DNA of 51,108 bases from Hyphococcus sp. (GTDB taxonomy: Bacteria > Pseudomonadota > Alphaproteobacteria > Caulobacterales > Parvularculaceae). The position numbers and the translations under genes are program-made. Each line of letters opens with the position of its first letter. Positions within the stretch are counted from its first letter, which is position 1. Under the pieces are notes generated by a model. That model was not told where the DNA came from and did no database searches. It saw nothing but the letters and a program-made list of their open reading frames with translations. The stretch spans positions 1 through 51,108 of the forward strand of contig JAJFGD010000147.1 in assembly GCA_021776315.1 (NCBI GenBank), written 5' to 3'. Positions 7,814-17,200 of the stretch are shown one piece after another.

Positions 7814-8920
7814 ATGCCAGAATCAACGCCGCAAACCGGTATGTCTAAAACCTTTTATGGCTTAGCTATTGCCGTTCTCATTGGCTTCATTGCCTATATC
7901 GGCCGGGGCGTTTTGATCCCTCTCGTGGTGGCGGGTTTTTTGTGTTTTCTGATTTTCACGTTGAAGGAAAACATTCGGAAAGCGCCGATGATTGGAAAAT
8001 ACCTGCCAAATTGGCTCAGCTACATTTTCGCATTTATGCTTATAGGCTTTGGCATTATGTTGTTCGTTGAAATTATTAAATCTAATGTCGAGACCTTGCT
8101 TGAAACCTGGCCCTCTTATGAAACACGGCTACGGTCGTTGATCAGCGAAGGCATCGCATTCGTCCGAACTCTCGATTTCCTACCCCAAGAATTTATTGGC
8201 AGCGTTGATCAACTCCAACAAGCAGCACTAGACGTCATTCGACCACTCTTGTCCCAGGCTGCAGGGAGCCTGCGCGCCTTAACATCAAATTTCATGACGT
8301 TTATCACTGTTTTTCTTTATCTTATTTTTATGTTGATTGAGCGTGGTCGTTTTTTTCGAAAGATCAACTTTCTCGGTGCAAGCGAGGGTGAACGAAGAGC
8401 CATTCACGAAACCATATCAGATATTGGTGTCATGGTGCGCCAATATATCACCGTCAAAACCGTCAGCAATCTTGTAACTGCTACGGTCAGTTATGCCATA
8501 ATGAGTCTCATTGGAATTCAATTTGCGGGTTTTTGGGCCCTGTTGATCTTCGTCCTAAACTACATCCCCATTTTCGGTGCGGCTTCGGCGATTACTTTAC
8601 CTGTTCTATTGGCATTGGTTCAACCCGACGGCGGCGGAATAAAAATGGCTATAATCACTCTGGTTTCGCTTATTGGTTTCGAGCAAATCATGAGTAATGG
8701 CATAGAACCACGTATTGTCGGGCGCTCGCTCAATTTAAGCCCTCTTATTATATTATTTTCACTTGGGGTTTGGGGATCAATTTGGGGCTTTGCTGGATTG
8801 TTGCTCAGTGTACCAATTACAGTAACCGTGATGATTGTCCTGTCACAATTTCAATCCACACGGCCAATTGCCGTGATGCTTTCAGACAACGGAAAAATTG
8901 CTGAGATCAAACAAACCTGA
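7814..8920 (+). CDS. AI-2E/PerM-family membrane transporter
   Basis: This is a 368-residue polytopic membrane protein of the PerM/YdiK/TqsA family (AI-2E exporter-like). It has two N-terminal helices ('FYGLAIAVLIGFIAYIGRGVL'), a polar central region ('VETLLETWPSYETRLRSLI') and C-terminal helices carrying 'NYIPIFGAASAITLPVLLAL' and 'NGIEPRIVGRSLNLSPLIIL', the most conserved part of the family. The ATG at 7814 is preceded by GGAGAAG; an upstream ATG at 7748 lacks support. Substrates differ across the family, so none is assigned. It is divergent from pabB and ends four bases from the oxyR stop. Confidence 0.88.
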   Translation: MPESTPQTGMSKTFYGLAIAVLIGFIAYIGRGVLIPLVVAGFLCFLIFTLKENIRKAPMIGKYLPNWLSYIFAFMLIGFGIMLFVEIIKSNVETLLETWPSYETRLRSLISEGIAFVRTLDFLPQEFIGSVDQLQQAALDVIRPLLSQAAGSLRALTSNFMTFITVFLYLIFMLIERGRFFRKINFLGASEGERRAIHETISDIGVMVRQYITVKTVSNLVTATVSYAIMSLIGIQFAGFWALLIFVLNYIPIFGAASAITLPVLLALVQPDGGGIKMAIITLVSLIGFEQIMSNGIEPRIVGRSLNLSPLIILFSLGVWGSIWGFAGLLLSVPITVTVMIVLSQFQSTRPIAVMLSDNGKIAEIKQT

Positions 8921-8924
8921 TTCT

Positions 8925-9830
8925 TTATCCGCCCGCCTGTAAAACGTTTTCGATCTCAGCAGCGATGGCGAGCGCCTCATCACGGCGGCCAGAGCCTTTG
9001 CGCCATGCAATGCCGATTTTTCGACTTGGTACCGGTTTCGCAAAAGGAATTGCAACGAGACCGGCGTTCTGCGCGAGACCGCCACGCACAGCCATTTCCG
9101 GCAGCAATGTCACGCCCAATCCAGATTTTGCCATTTGAGCGAGAGTGAAAAGACTTGTTCCTCCAAACGTCGCCGGGTTTGCGCGATCTGAAAGATCACA
9201 CGCACCGACAGCGTGTTCACGCAAGCAATGACCATCTTCAAGCAACAAAATCTCAGTGGTTTTTAGATCATCGGTCGTGACTTTAGTTTTTTTAGCTAAA
9301 GGGTGAGCATTGTCACAAACAAACCAAAATGGGTCGCTACCGACCTCCTCGACTTCAACGCCGGGCAAATCATATGGAAATGCCAATAATGCCCCGTCGA
9401 TCAAACCGGCCGCCAAGCGCTCGGCCAGCGCGGCCGTTAGGTCCTCTCGCAAATATAGCCTCAGATTCGGGAACGCTTCTCGCAATCTGCTGGTTACTTG
9501 CGGCAGAATAAATGGCGCAATCGTCGGAATAACGCCGAGAAAAAACTCTCCCTCGAGCGGTTTGCGATCGGTCACTGCTCGTGAAAGATCTTCCGTCGAC
9601 GCTAAAATGGCGCCAGCGCGCGCCGCCACCAACTCCCCAGCTGGGGTGAGCGCGAATGAACGGGTGGACCGGTCCACGAGCTGAGCACCCAGTAATCCCT
9701 CCATCTCCTTGATCGCAGACGATAATGTGGATTGCGAAACCAAGCAGTCATCAGCGGCCTTTGAAAAGGATTCGCGGCGGATAAGCGCCATAAAAAACTG
9801 CAATTGCCTAAGGGTCGGGAGGGGTGTCAT
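8925..9830 (-). CDS. oxyR: Hydrogen-peroxide-sensing LysR regulator OxyR
   Basis: This 301-residue LysR-type regulator has an N-terminal HTH ('TLRQLQFFMALIRRESFSKA', 'VSQSTLSSAIKEME'). Both redox cysteines of OxyR are present in 'LEDGHCLREHAVGACDLS' at about residues 200 and 209, close to E. coli Cys199/Cys208, and are followed by the expected 'TSLFTLAQMAKSGLGVTLLP'. The ATG at 9830 has GGAG five bases upstream; the open frame to 9866 adds 12 residues without family similarity. It is divergent from ahpC, its classical target, and two dyads near its start suggest autoregulation. Confidence 0.94.
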   Translation of the reverse strand: MTPLPTLRQLQFFMALIRRESFSKAADDCLVSQSTLSSAIKEMEGLLGAQLVDRSTRSFALTPAGELVAARAGAILASTEDLSRAVTDRKPLEGEFFLGVIPTIAPFILPQVTSRLREAFPNLRLYLREDLTAALAERLAAGLIDGALLAFPYDLPGVEVEEVGSDPFWFVCDNAHPLAKKTKVTTDDLKTTEILLLEDGHCLREHAVGACDLSDRANPATFGGTSLFTLAQMAKSGLGVTLLPEMAVRGGLAQNAGLVAIPFAKPVPSRKIGIAWRKGSGRRDEALAIAAEIENVLQAGG

Positions 9831-9846
9831 TGCGTCTCCAACTGGG

Positions 9847-9874
9847 ATCGATATTTTCGATTGCACTCCGCAAT
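9847..9874. promoter_or_regulatory. Tandem LysR-type dyads between oxyR and ahpC
   Basis: There are two abutting perfect dyads: ATCGA-TATTT-TCGAT at 9847-9861 and ATTGC-ACTCC-GCAAT at 9860-9874. The second fits the T-N11-A LysR box. Their centres are 13 bases apart, and they begin 17 bases upstream of the oxyR start. OxyR binds as a tetramer to tandem half-sites, so this is its likely operator. Confidence 0.55.
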
Positions 9875-9879
9875 ATAAT
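9874..9879 (+). promoter_or_regulatory. Probable -10 element of the ahpC promoter
   Basis: An exact TATAAT lies about 97 bases before the ahpC ATG. Seventeen bases upstream the -35 position reads ATATTT, far from TTGACA, and it falls inside the first dyad. A poor -35 overlapped by an activator site is what an OxyR-activated promoter should look like. Confidence 0.45.
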
Positions 9880-9975
9880 CTATTTGCTTAATTCGCCAAG
9901 TTGTTTATTTAGGCGTCGTAATGCCCAATTTGGGTACGAACCAAGTATTCACTGATGCAAAAAAAGGAGACACGC

Positions 9976-10521
9976 ATGTTAGGTGTCGGCGACAAAATCC
10001 CTGACTTTTCCGTGGTTGGCGTAAAGCCAAAATTTAACGCCCATGAAGAAAATGGCGAATCTGCGTTTGAAGATATCACGCAAGATAGTTTTTCAGGAAA
10101 ATGGAAAATCATTTATTTCTATCCGAAAGACTTTACGTTTGTTTGCCCTACGGAGATTGCGGAATTCGGTCGACTAGCATCCGAGTTTGCCGACCGTGAT
10201 GCCATTGTTTTGGGTGGCAGCTCAGATAATGAATTCTGCAAACTTGCTTGGCGACGGGATCATCCTGATCTTGACCGGCATCCTGCTTGGGCATTTGCGG
10301 ACACCACCGGCTCTCTCATTGATGGCCTAGGAATCAGAGCACCAGAAGGTGTCGCTCTTCGAGCCACATTCGTCATCGATCCTCACAATGTTATTCAGCA
10401 CGTCAGTGTTAATGGCCTGAATGTTGGTCGCAACCCACAAGAAACACTCCGTATTCTTGATGCTTTGCAAACTGATGAGTTATGCCCATGCAACCGCGCT
10501 GTTGGCGGTGATACGCTTTAA
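9976..10521 (+). CDS. ahpC: Alkyl hydroperoxide reductase AhpC, partner of AhpD
   Basis: This 181-residue typical 2-Cys peroxiredoxin reduces peroxides. The peroxidatic cysteine is in 'DFTFVCPTEIAEFGRLA' (about residue 56) and the resolving cysteine region is 'ELCPCNRAVGGDTL' near residue 170. The length and 'SSDNEFCKLAWR' match the actinobacterial/alphaproteobacterial AhpC that is recycled by AhpD rather than AhpF. The ATG at 9976 has AAAGGAG eight bases upstream; the earlier ATG at 9955 lies before this ribosome site. ahpD follows, and oxyR is divergent. Confidence 0.95.
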   Translation: MLGVGDKIPDFSVVGVKPKFNAHEENGESAFEDITQDSFSGKWKIIYFYPKDFTFVCPTEIAEFGRLASEFADRDAIVLGGSSDNEFCKLAWRRDHPDLDRHPAWAFADTTGSLIDGLGIRAPEGVALRATFVIDPHNVIQHVSVNGLNVGRNPQETLRILDALQTDELCPCNRAVGGDTL

Positions 10522-10538
10522 CTGCTGACTAGACCATT

Positions 10539-10564
10539 GCGAACGGTGCTATGTCGCCGTTCGC
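10539..10564 (+). promoter_or_regulatory. Hairpin between ahpC and ahpD
   Basis: An 8-bp stem (GCGAACGG / CCGTTCGC) encloses a 10-base loop 18 bases after the ahpC stop. No U-tract follows, so it is more likely an RNA-stability or partial-attenuation element than a full terminator. It could keep AhpD below AhpC. Confidence 0.4.
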
Positions 10565-10652
10565 CCCAACAACCTAAATCAAAGTTCGAACCAGTCGCGA
10601 TGCGGTCCCCCTCACCGTATTGTGACCCCATGCCCAGCATTTGGAGAAAACC

Positions 10653-11171
10653 ATGAGCATCAATGCATTGAGAGAAAAAATCCCAGACTATGCGAAAGAT
10701 ATTCGCCTCAATCTTGGCACCCTCGCAAGCGAGCCGTCCCTTTCAGATCAACAGAAATGGGGAACTTTTTACGCATCAGCCTTAGCAACTGGTCAAAACG
10801 ATGTAATTGCAGCAGTTGCTAATGAAGTTACCGATAAACTGACGGACGAGGCACAAACCGCAGCGAAGTCGGCTGCAGCGATTATGGCAATGAACAATGT
10901 TTATTACCGTGCAACTCATTTACTGAGCGGAAGTGACTATGAAACGCTTCCCGCAAAATTGCGGATGAATGTAATTGGCAATCCAGGTGTTGATAAAGCC
11001 GACTTCGAACTTTGGTCGCTTGCCGTCTCCGCAATTAATGGCTGCGGTATGTGCATGGATTCTCATGAAAAAGTTGTACGCAAAGCAGGCCTAACAACTG
11101 ACCAGGTTCAAACCGCCCTACGCATTGCAGCAGTTGTAAATGCAGCAGCGGCCGTTATTGGTACGCTTTAG
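10653..11171 (+). CDS. ahpD: Alkylhydroperoxidase AhpD
   Basis: This is a 172-residue carboxymuconolactone-decarboxylase-fold protein that reduces oxidised AhpC. The redox/catalytic set is visible in '[18 protein letters not shown]': CxxC at about residues 131 and 134 and His near 138, within the all-helical core. GGAG precedes the ATG at 10653; the open frame starts four codons earlier but has no better site. The gene lies 131 bases after ahpC in the same direction and is probably co-transcribed, with a hairpin in the gap. Confidence 0.94.
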   Translation: MSINALREKIPDYAKDIRLNLGTLASEPSLSDQQKWGTFYASALATGQNDVIAAVANEVTDKLTDEAQTAAKSAAAIMAMNNVYYRATHLLSGSDYETLPAKLRMNVIGNPGVDKADFELWSLAVSAINGCGMCMDSHEKVVRKAGLTTDQVQTALRIAAVVNAAAAVIGTL

Positions 11172-11263
11172 ATTTTCGCTGACTATTGCTTTTCAAAATT
11201 GGCGTAACTTCGTTGCTTCATCGATTTTTAGATACTTGACCACCATCCGTCAGTAGGCAGAAA

Positions 11264-11297
11264 AAAACGCCGCCGCGAATTTCGCGACGGCGTTTTC
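11264..11297. terminator. Bidirectional terminator between ahpD and the lipoprotein gene
   Basis: AAAACGCCG and CGGCGTTTT form the outer stem and CGCGAA / TTCGCG the inner stem. Read on the minus strand a run of seven T follows; on the plus strand TTTTCATTT follows. It sits between two convergent genes and can serve both. Confidence 0.85.
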
Positions 11298-11323
11298 ATT
11301 TAGCATAAATCGAAACAGCGAGA

Positions 11324-11677
11324 TCAACCGCCCTGTGGGTTGCCTTGCTGAGTAATGCGCTTGTTGTGGTTCATCATAAATTCTTTACTTGCCTCTTGGC
11401 GATCTTTCCATTCGCCCCAAGTCATGCAGACTTTCTTTTGAAATTTCGAGCCGGTGATTTGAGTACGCTTACAGACGATATTATCATCATCCATTTTTGA
11501 GTTGCTCTTTTGCGCATTCGCAACAACTCCGTCACCCTCGGCAACATCGTAACCCATTTCAGTATTTGCGTTTGCATCGACCTCTTTATTCGACACCGTT
11601 TCCGTTGTCATTGTGGTGCAAGCACCGAGCATGAACAGCGAGGTCGCCGCTGCTATTTTGATAAGTTGAAAGCCCAT
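11324..11677 (-). CDS. Small exported lipoprotein
   Basis: This 117-residue protein has a lipoprotein signal: basic/hydrophobic N-terminus then the lipobox 'LGAC' near residue 20, followed by 'TTMTTETV'. The mature part is acidic then basic and carries two cysteines in 'NIVCKRTQITGSKFQKKVC', which could form a disulfide; 'TWGEWKDRQE' follows. The same Cys...Val-Cys-x-Thr pattern occurs in small uncharacterised periplasmic proteins of proteobacteria. The ATG at 11677 has GGAGGG upstream. Function is unknown. It is convergent with ahpD. Confidence 0.75.
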   Translation of the reverse strand: MGFQLIKIAAATSLFMLGACTTMTTETVSNKEVDANANTEMGYDVAEGDGVVANAQKSNSKMDDDNIVCKRTQITGSKFQKKVCMTWGEWKDRQEASKEFMMNHNKRITQQGNPQGG

Positions 11678-11761
11678 TGCGCTATTCCCTCCAATGCACA
11701 GTAAAATCAATGACGCAGAGTAAGCCGCAATTTTAGGTTTGTACAGTACCAAATATGGCAA

Positions 11762-12009
11762 AACACGGCTATTTGATCGCGCATTTTAGCTCTAATCTGT
11801 TGTAATTAGGGCAGTTTATTTCAGCATAATCGGAATATTTGCATCAATTGCCGCTCTTTTTAAACGCCGTTGAGACCGTTTTTGCACAACCTAAAGAGGC
11901 GCATTTTTCAGAGTTTTGGGGCAAATCAAATGCGAATGAGGCTCTTATCTTTGGCAAAGAATAGTACAAAAATGCCTACTGAAAAGCGTGTTCAATACTG
12001 ACCAATTGC
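11762..12009. other. AT-rich intergenic stretch, no gene seen
   Basis: This is the left part of a roughly 600-base gap between the lipoprotein gene and the TPR-hydroxylase gene. I find no convincing open frame, tRNA or terminator in it. Only a weak, compositionally odd open frame lies further right (12010-12225). Confidence 0.5.
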
Positions 12010-12225
12010 TCAAAATTCAGCTTCAATTGACCGCCATGTCTTTGGGACTACACACCAATGTGGATCAAATTTCCCATTAATCTCTCCTTTAAGTTTTCTT
12101 AAAGTCGGCAAAGGGCGAGGCATTCCAAGGGTTTTCATAGACCAAGAAGCAGTTTTAGTAGCTGTAGCAACATGACCTCCAATTCCGCTTTCGCGACGAT
12201 AAATTCCGTTTGCCAGATATTTCAT
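12010..12225 (-). CDS. Doubtful small hypothetical protein
   Basis: This is a 71-codon frame beginning MKYLANGIYRRES. It has no recognisable domain, signal peptide or strong ribosome site. Its codons (AGA, GGA, CTT, ACT) are more AT-rich than those of neighbouring genes. It is either a spurious frame or a small horizontally acquired or decaying gene. Confidence 0.25.
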   Translation of the reverse strand: MKYLANGIYRRESGIGGHVATATKTASWSMKTLGMPRPLPTLRKLKGEINGKFDPHWCVVPKTWRSIEAEF

Positions 12226-12361
12226 TCGGTCAATTTATAAGATTGCCGATTATATTGCTGCCAGTTTCAATGAGCCCACACTATCGTGACAATCCGAAAA
12301 CACCCCTTTAAACCTTAATGCGGCCTGCACTATCTAATTTCAAAAAAGAAACATCACGACC

Positions 12362-13513
12362 ATGACTAAACCGACGAGACCGGCCGAAGAAGGCTTGAGT
12401 GCATTGCAGCAAGGTAAAACGCTGGAAGCTTTTGATATCCTGGCGCAAGCCGTTGCTAGTGGCGACAACCGCCCCAACAGTTTACGAGGCCTCGCCTATG
12501 CTGCGAGAGCCGCAGGAAAACCGGATCTTTGCCTCCAAGCCGCCGAAAAGCTTTTGAGCAGCAACCCTGCCAACATAGAAGCGATGATTTTGAAGGCCGA
12601 CGCGTTGAAAGCGACCGGCGATCCGCGCAAAGCGACGTCATTCTATCTTGCAGCGGTGCAAGCAGCGGCTACGCAAAACCCCGGACATCTCGCAGGGGAA
12701 ATTGAACGCGCGAAAAAGGAATGCGCCAATGCAGCCGTTCAATATGAAGAATTCTTACGGTCAAAGGTTCGTGATCTTGGCATTTTTGATGGCACCGGTC
12801 GCGCTCGGGGCGAACAAACTTTGGACGTTTTGTTTGGTCGCAAGCAAATATTTTATCAGCAACCAGAGAAGTTTTACTTTCCTGAGTTACCGCAGATTCA
12901 ATTTTATAATCATAAAGATTTTTCTTGGACGAAGGACCTGATTGCACAAACCGATACAATTCGAGGAGAATTAGAAGCAGTGCTTGCAAGTCAAGACGGC
13001 TTCGAGCCTTACGTACCAGCCGCCTCAACCGGGACACCGCATCTCCGGGATAATTCGCTGATGGGAAACGCTGATTGGGGCGCTTTTCACCTCATGAAAG
13101 ATGGACGCGCCATTACAGACAATGCGCAGCGCTGCCCGGCCACTATGAACGCCCTCGCCGCTGTTCCTCGTCCAGAAGTGCGCGGCAAATCACCGATTGC
13201 ACTATTTTCGAGATTGAAAGCTGGGGCCCATATCCCGCCGCATACCGGCTTGATGAATACGCGTCTCATTTGCCACCTGCCGCTCATCGTTCCCGCTGGT
13301 TGTTCGATCCGCGTGGGAAATCAAGACCGGTCTTGGAAAATGGGTGAGATGCTCATATTTGACGATTCAATTGAGCATGAAGCGCGCAATGCCGGCGCTT
13401 CGGAGCGCGTGATCTTACTCTTTGATATTTGGCGACCCGAACTCAGTGAAGACGAACGATGGTTCATCTCCACTGTATTTGAAGCCATCGAAGACTACGG
13501 CGTCTTTGCATAA
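12362..13513 (+). CDS. TPR protein fused to aspartyl/asparaginyl beta-hydroxylase domain
   Basis: This 383-residue protein has tetratricopeptide-like helices in about residues 5-130 ('GLSALQQGKTLEAFDILAQA', 'NSLRGLAYAARAAGKPDLCL'). A C-terminal AspH-type 2-oxoglutarate/Fe(II) oxygenase domain follows, with the metal ligands in 'IPPHTGLMNTRL' (His near 294) and 'DDSIEHEARN' (His near 337), and the 2-oxoglutarate-binding region in 'SERVILLFDIWRP'. Family members hydroxylate Asp, Asn or Pro in proteins; the TPR part probably binds the substrate. No signal peptide is seen. It belongs to a group with the TonB receptor and a second TPR-oxygenase. Confidence 0.88.
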   Translation: MTKPTRPAEEGLSALQQGKTLEAFDILAQAVASGDNRPNSLRGLAYAARAAGKPDLCLQAAEKLLSSNPANIEAMILKADALKATGDPRKATSFYLAAVQAAATQNPGHLAGEIERAKKECANAAVQYEEFLRSKVRDLGIFDGTGRARGEQTLDVLFGRKQIFYQQPEKFYFPELPQIQFYNHKDFSWTKDLIAQTDTIRGELEAVLASQDGFEPYVPAASTGTPHLRDNSLMGNADWGAFHLMKDGRAITDNAQRCPATMNALAAVPRPEVRGKSPIALFSRLKAGAHIPPHTGLMNTRLICHLPLIVPAGCSIRVGNQDRSWKMGEMLIFDDSIEHEARNAGASERVILLFDIWRPELSEDERWFISTVFEAIEDYGVFA

Positions 13514-13528
13514 CGCCGTTGTCGCTTA

Positions 13529-14077
13529 TTATTTAATGCGTTCGACTTTAATGCCGCGGTTTTCGCCGGCAAGGTAAAGTGAATGCGCGCCGAGACTTCG
13601 ACGTTTGATCTCAACCGTCATCCCTTCTGCGCCTGATTTTGGGATCCGTAATCGGCCACTATCCGCATTTAGCTGGCGCCAAATCTGACCATTTTCTAAA
13701 ATAACCACATATTTGCCACGGCCATTACGGGCAATATCGACGACAGAATCGGACAGCGACTGTAATTGCGTTTTCTTTTCGCGCTTCTTTACCTCGTCGC
13801 TCTTGCGTAAATCATCGACTCCAAAGCGTTCCTCAGCGGTTAAAACAACCACCGGTGCAGCCGGCTCTACCGGGGCTTGCGCGGATGCGGGCGCTTGGGC
13901 GACTGCTTGCGTGCCCATGGCACCAACCAAATTGTCGAAGCATGCCAGTCGATCGGAATCGTCATTAATATCCCGGCATCCCATTAGACTGGACGTCAGA
14001 TCTTGGGCATTACCTGCGTTTGGCAGGGTTAAACCAAGCCCGAGGGCAATCAGAAAACTCGACAAATAAGGTCTCAT
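13529..14077 (-). CDS. Exported protein of unknown function with CRD...RLACFD motif
   Basis: This is a 182-residue exported protein. The signal peptide runs MRPYLSSFLIALGLGLTLPN... and ends near NAQ-D. The mature N-terminus has two cysteines in 'MGCRDINDDSDRLACFDNLV', a motif found in many uncharacterised proteobacterial periplasmic proteins. An Ala/Pro-rich linker follows, then a small beta-rich domain ('GKYVVILENGQIWRQLNAD') ending in 'GIKVERIK'. I use the ATG at 14077 because the signal peptide starts there; the open frame reaches 14149. The function is unknown. The gene lies just beyond the receptor's terminator. Confidence 0.75.
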   Translation of the reverse strand: MRPYLSSFLIALGLGLTLPNAGNAQDLTSSLMGCRDINDDSDRLACFDNLVGAMGTQAVAQAPASAQAPVEPAAPVVVLTAEERFGVDDLRKSDEVKKREKKTQLQSLSDSVVDIARNGRGKYVVILENGQIWRQLNADSGRLRIPKSGAEGMTVEIKRRSLGAHSLYLAGENRGIKVERIK

Positions 14078-14151
14078 GGCGACACATACTCCGTTATTTA
14101 GCCAGCACTGTAGATGACAATGCCCCTTTTTCTCAACCCAGCACAACAAAA

Positions 14152-14180
14152 AAGCGCCGCAGGCAATGCCTGCGGCGCTT
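14152..14180 (-). terminator. Terminator of the TonB-dependent receptor gene
   Basis: A 13-bp perfect stem (AAGCGCCGCAGGC / GCCTGCGGCGCTT) with loop AAT lies 36 bases after the receptor stop on the minus strand, followed by TTTTTTG. Confidence 0.9.
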
Positions 14181-14215
14181 CCATTTTTTGATTACCGACT
14201 GGTAATCGCCAAATC

Positions 14216-17200
14216 TTACATCGAGATATTCACACCGAAGAAGATGTAGCGACCAGCTGGGTCATAAGTACCTGGGAATGTGTCACCATTACCCGGTGCA
14301 GTACCAGCAGCTGTTGTGAATTCAGGATCCCGTCCGAAGACGTTCTGAACACCAGCACGCAGAGTTACATTCTCACGAACGTACCACTGAGCAGCAAGGT
14401 CAAGATAATTCGCTGCATCCAGCGTATCATCAGCAACGTTGCCTGTTGGCGTGAATACACCACCAGTAGACTGGCCAGTATCCAATGTGACTTCACCATA
14501 ATAACGCCATGTCGCCGTAACATCGATATTCCATGGTGACTGCCATGTTGTTAGGAGACGGTGACGATATGTTGGGTTCGGTCCACCACATGAACCACGA
14601 TACAATCCCTTACACTCGGTCGTTGTAGTAACGCCCGGTACAGGAATAGACGACAACTCAAACAATGTTGTCGACACGTAGCCAAGGTTCAATGAACCCA
14701 TGTTGCCAAGACCCATGTCAGCTAGGTCAAGACCGTAGCCGGCTGAGATATCCAAACCGCGTGTTGCGAGGTTTGAGATGTTGGTGTTTGTACCAAACAC
14801 ACCCGCCAAAGCGCCGCTTGGCAGGAAGTTGCTCAAGAACAACGACCCGAAGCCATCGCGTGTGATTAATCCACAGAACGCAGGATCACCCGACGCAATA
14901 CACTGGTTCAACGCTGTTTGCGGTGGAACTGTCGCAATCGCATCATTAATTGTGATGTCGAAATAGTCAGCCGCAAAGTTGAAGCCTGGCAACCACGATG
15001 GCGTATAAACGATACCAAACGTATATGTATCAGACTTTTCTGGGTTCAGAAGTGGGTTACCACCTGTAACCGCATTGAGCTGACCAGCTGGGTTATCAGG
15101 AATAGACCCGAACTGAGCACCTGATACACCGGTGAATGCACACTGTGCAGCCGTTGCGTTTGGCGTTGCAGTCGCACATGGATCGAAGATCCCATTAGTT
15201 GCAGATGCGTTGAACAGACCTGTGTTCTGACCTGTAAACAGCTCGATCACGTTTGGTGCACGCACCGCACGCTGGAACTGACCACGAAGACGAACATCGT
15301 CAACAGGAACCCATGAGATACCAGCAGAGAACGTATGTGTGTCAAATGAGTTTTGAACACCGTTACCGTCTGTCTCATAGTTTGAGTAACGATACGCACC
15401 GTTGATGCCAAATTCTTCAAAGAAGGTTTTGCCTTCGATGAGTGGAATTTGAGTTTCCATGAAGAGTTCCCAAAGAGAAACCTCACCCGCTACTGGTAGT
15501 GTACCACCACCAACACCGGTGAAGCCGCGGCCACCAGGAATTTGAGAAACGTCATCTGGCTGTGAAACCAGCTGATCTTCACGCCATTCGGCACCGACCA
15601 ACAACTGAATTGAGTTCTCAGCCCATGGGAACTGGAAACCATACTCGCCAAGATCGCCAGCGATCGTAGCACCGATGATTTTCTGCTCCGTGTTACCGTT
15701 ACGGAAACCAGCACCTTGAGCAGATTGAGCAGCCGATAATGATACCAGGCTAGAGCCATCGGCTCCACGCTGGAATACGTTGAACGGAATACAATTAGCA
15801 TTTCCAGACGCACAAACTGGACCAGAACCGTTGTCAACAACGTTCAAGGCATCTTGTAAGTTTGCGAAGTTCAAGTCACCAGATGAAATACTGACATTGG
15901 TTGTTCGTGAGAACTGACCAAATGCATCCCAGTTCCAGTTGTCACCGATTGTGCCGCGGAAACCACCAACAATGCGGAATGTCGCAAAGTCGTTGAATGT
16001 GTTCCGTGGATCACCAGTCACGTTACGGTAACCAAAGGTTAGCGGAACGCTTGTTGGCGTTGCACCTTCAGTGAATACAGGCACTGGAGCTGTTAAAGGA
16101 TCGCCATCATCGTCGAACAACACTTGATCGTCCAACATGCCGTTCATATCCACGTCCATAGCACTCAGAACTGGTGTTTGAGCTGGTGTGTTACAACCCA
16201 ATGAATCAGCAAGTGTTTGACCAGTTGTCAAAATGCCATCCAGGAATGGGTTGGCACAGTTCACTGAGAACGGACGGAAGAACGAACCAGAGAATGCGAT
16301 CTGTGCATCCGTACGGTTTGTTGTGTAACCGAAGTCCATATAGGCTTCGATATTATCTGTCAGTTCATAGCGTGCGAATGCAGCGAAGTTGAAACGCTCA
16401 ATTGGACGCTGGATGAAGTTATCCGGCGCAAAGTTAAACGTTTGGCTGCCAGCACCCGTGAATGGTACGAAACCACCGTCTTCGTTCAAGAACAGGTCAC
16501 CACCATCAGACGGACCATTGACGACCGCACCAGCAGGAAGTGCATCGCCCTCAGTACCTACGCCAGCCACCATAGTTTGTGGTGTAAAGCCAGGTGTGAA
16601 GAAACGACGGAATGTTGATGAACCAACACAGCCAATGCCGCCAATAGTTGTTGGTCCAGGACCAGCACCTGTGTGGGCACAAGTTGAGTAGTCACGTGCA
16701 TCCTGACGGATTTCGTTCTGATCTTGGTAGCTGAAGAACGCTGTCACGTTACCACGACCATCGGCAGTGTTTGCACCGAATGTGATTGACGCAAGAACGT
16801 CACGGCCGTCAAGACCACCACCTGGAGCAGCAATACCGTTTGCAGCAAGTACTGCTTCGTGGAATTCATCGCCATTGCCGTCCTGGTAGAAGCCTACCTG
16901 GCCATCAAATTCGATGCCTTCAAAGTCACGGCGCATGATGAAGTTCGCAACACCCGCAAGAGCGTCAGAACCGTAAACAGCAGAAGCACCACCAGTCACG
17001 ATATCAACGCGCTCAACCAGCTGAGCTGGGATGAGATCGAGGTTTGCTGAGGAGATCCGTGGACCACCATATGGCAAACGCTTACCGTCGATGAGTACCA
17101 AAGTCCGCAGTGAGCCGAGGCCACGCAGGTTCAGTGTTGATGTACCTGATGCACCGTTGGCAACATCACTGGTTTGACCAGCAAATGCCTGTGGCAGAAT

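Noticed and set aside
7719-7815. Longer pabB start at 7815
   Set aside because: Family similarity begins at residue 33 of that frame, an AGGAGGAG site precedes the ATG at 7719, and the longer start would overlap the divergent exporter gene start.
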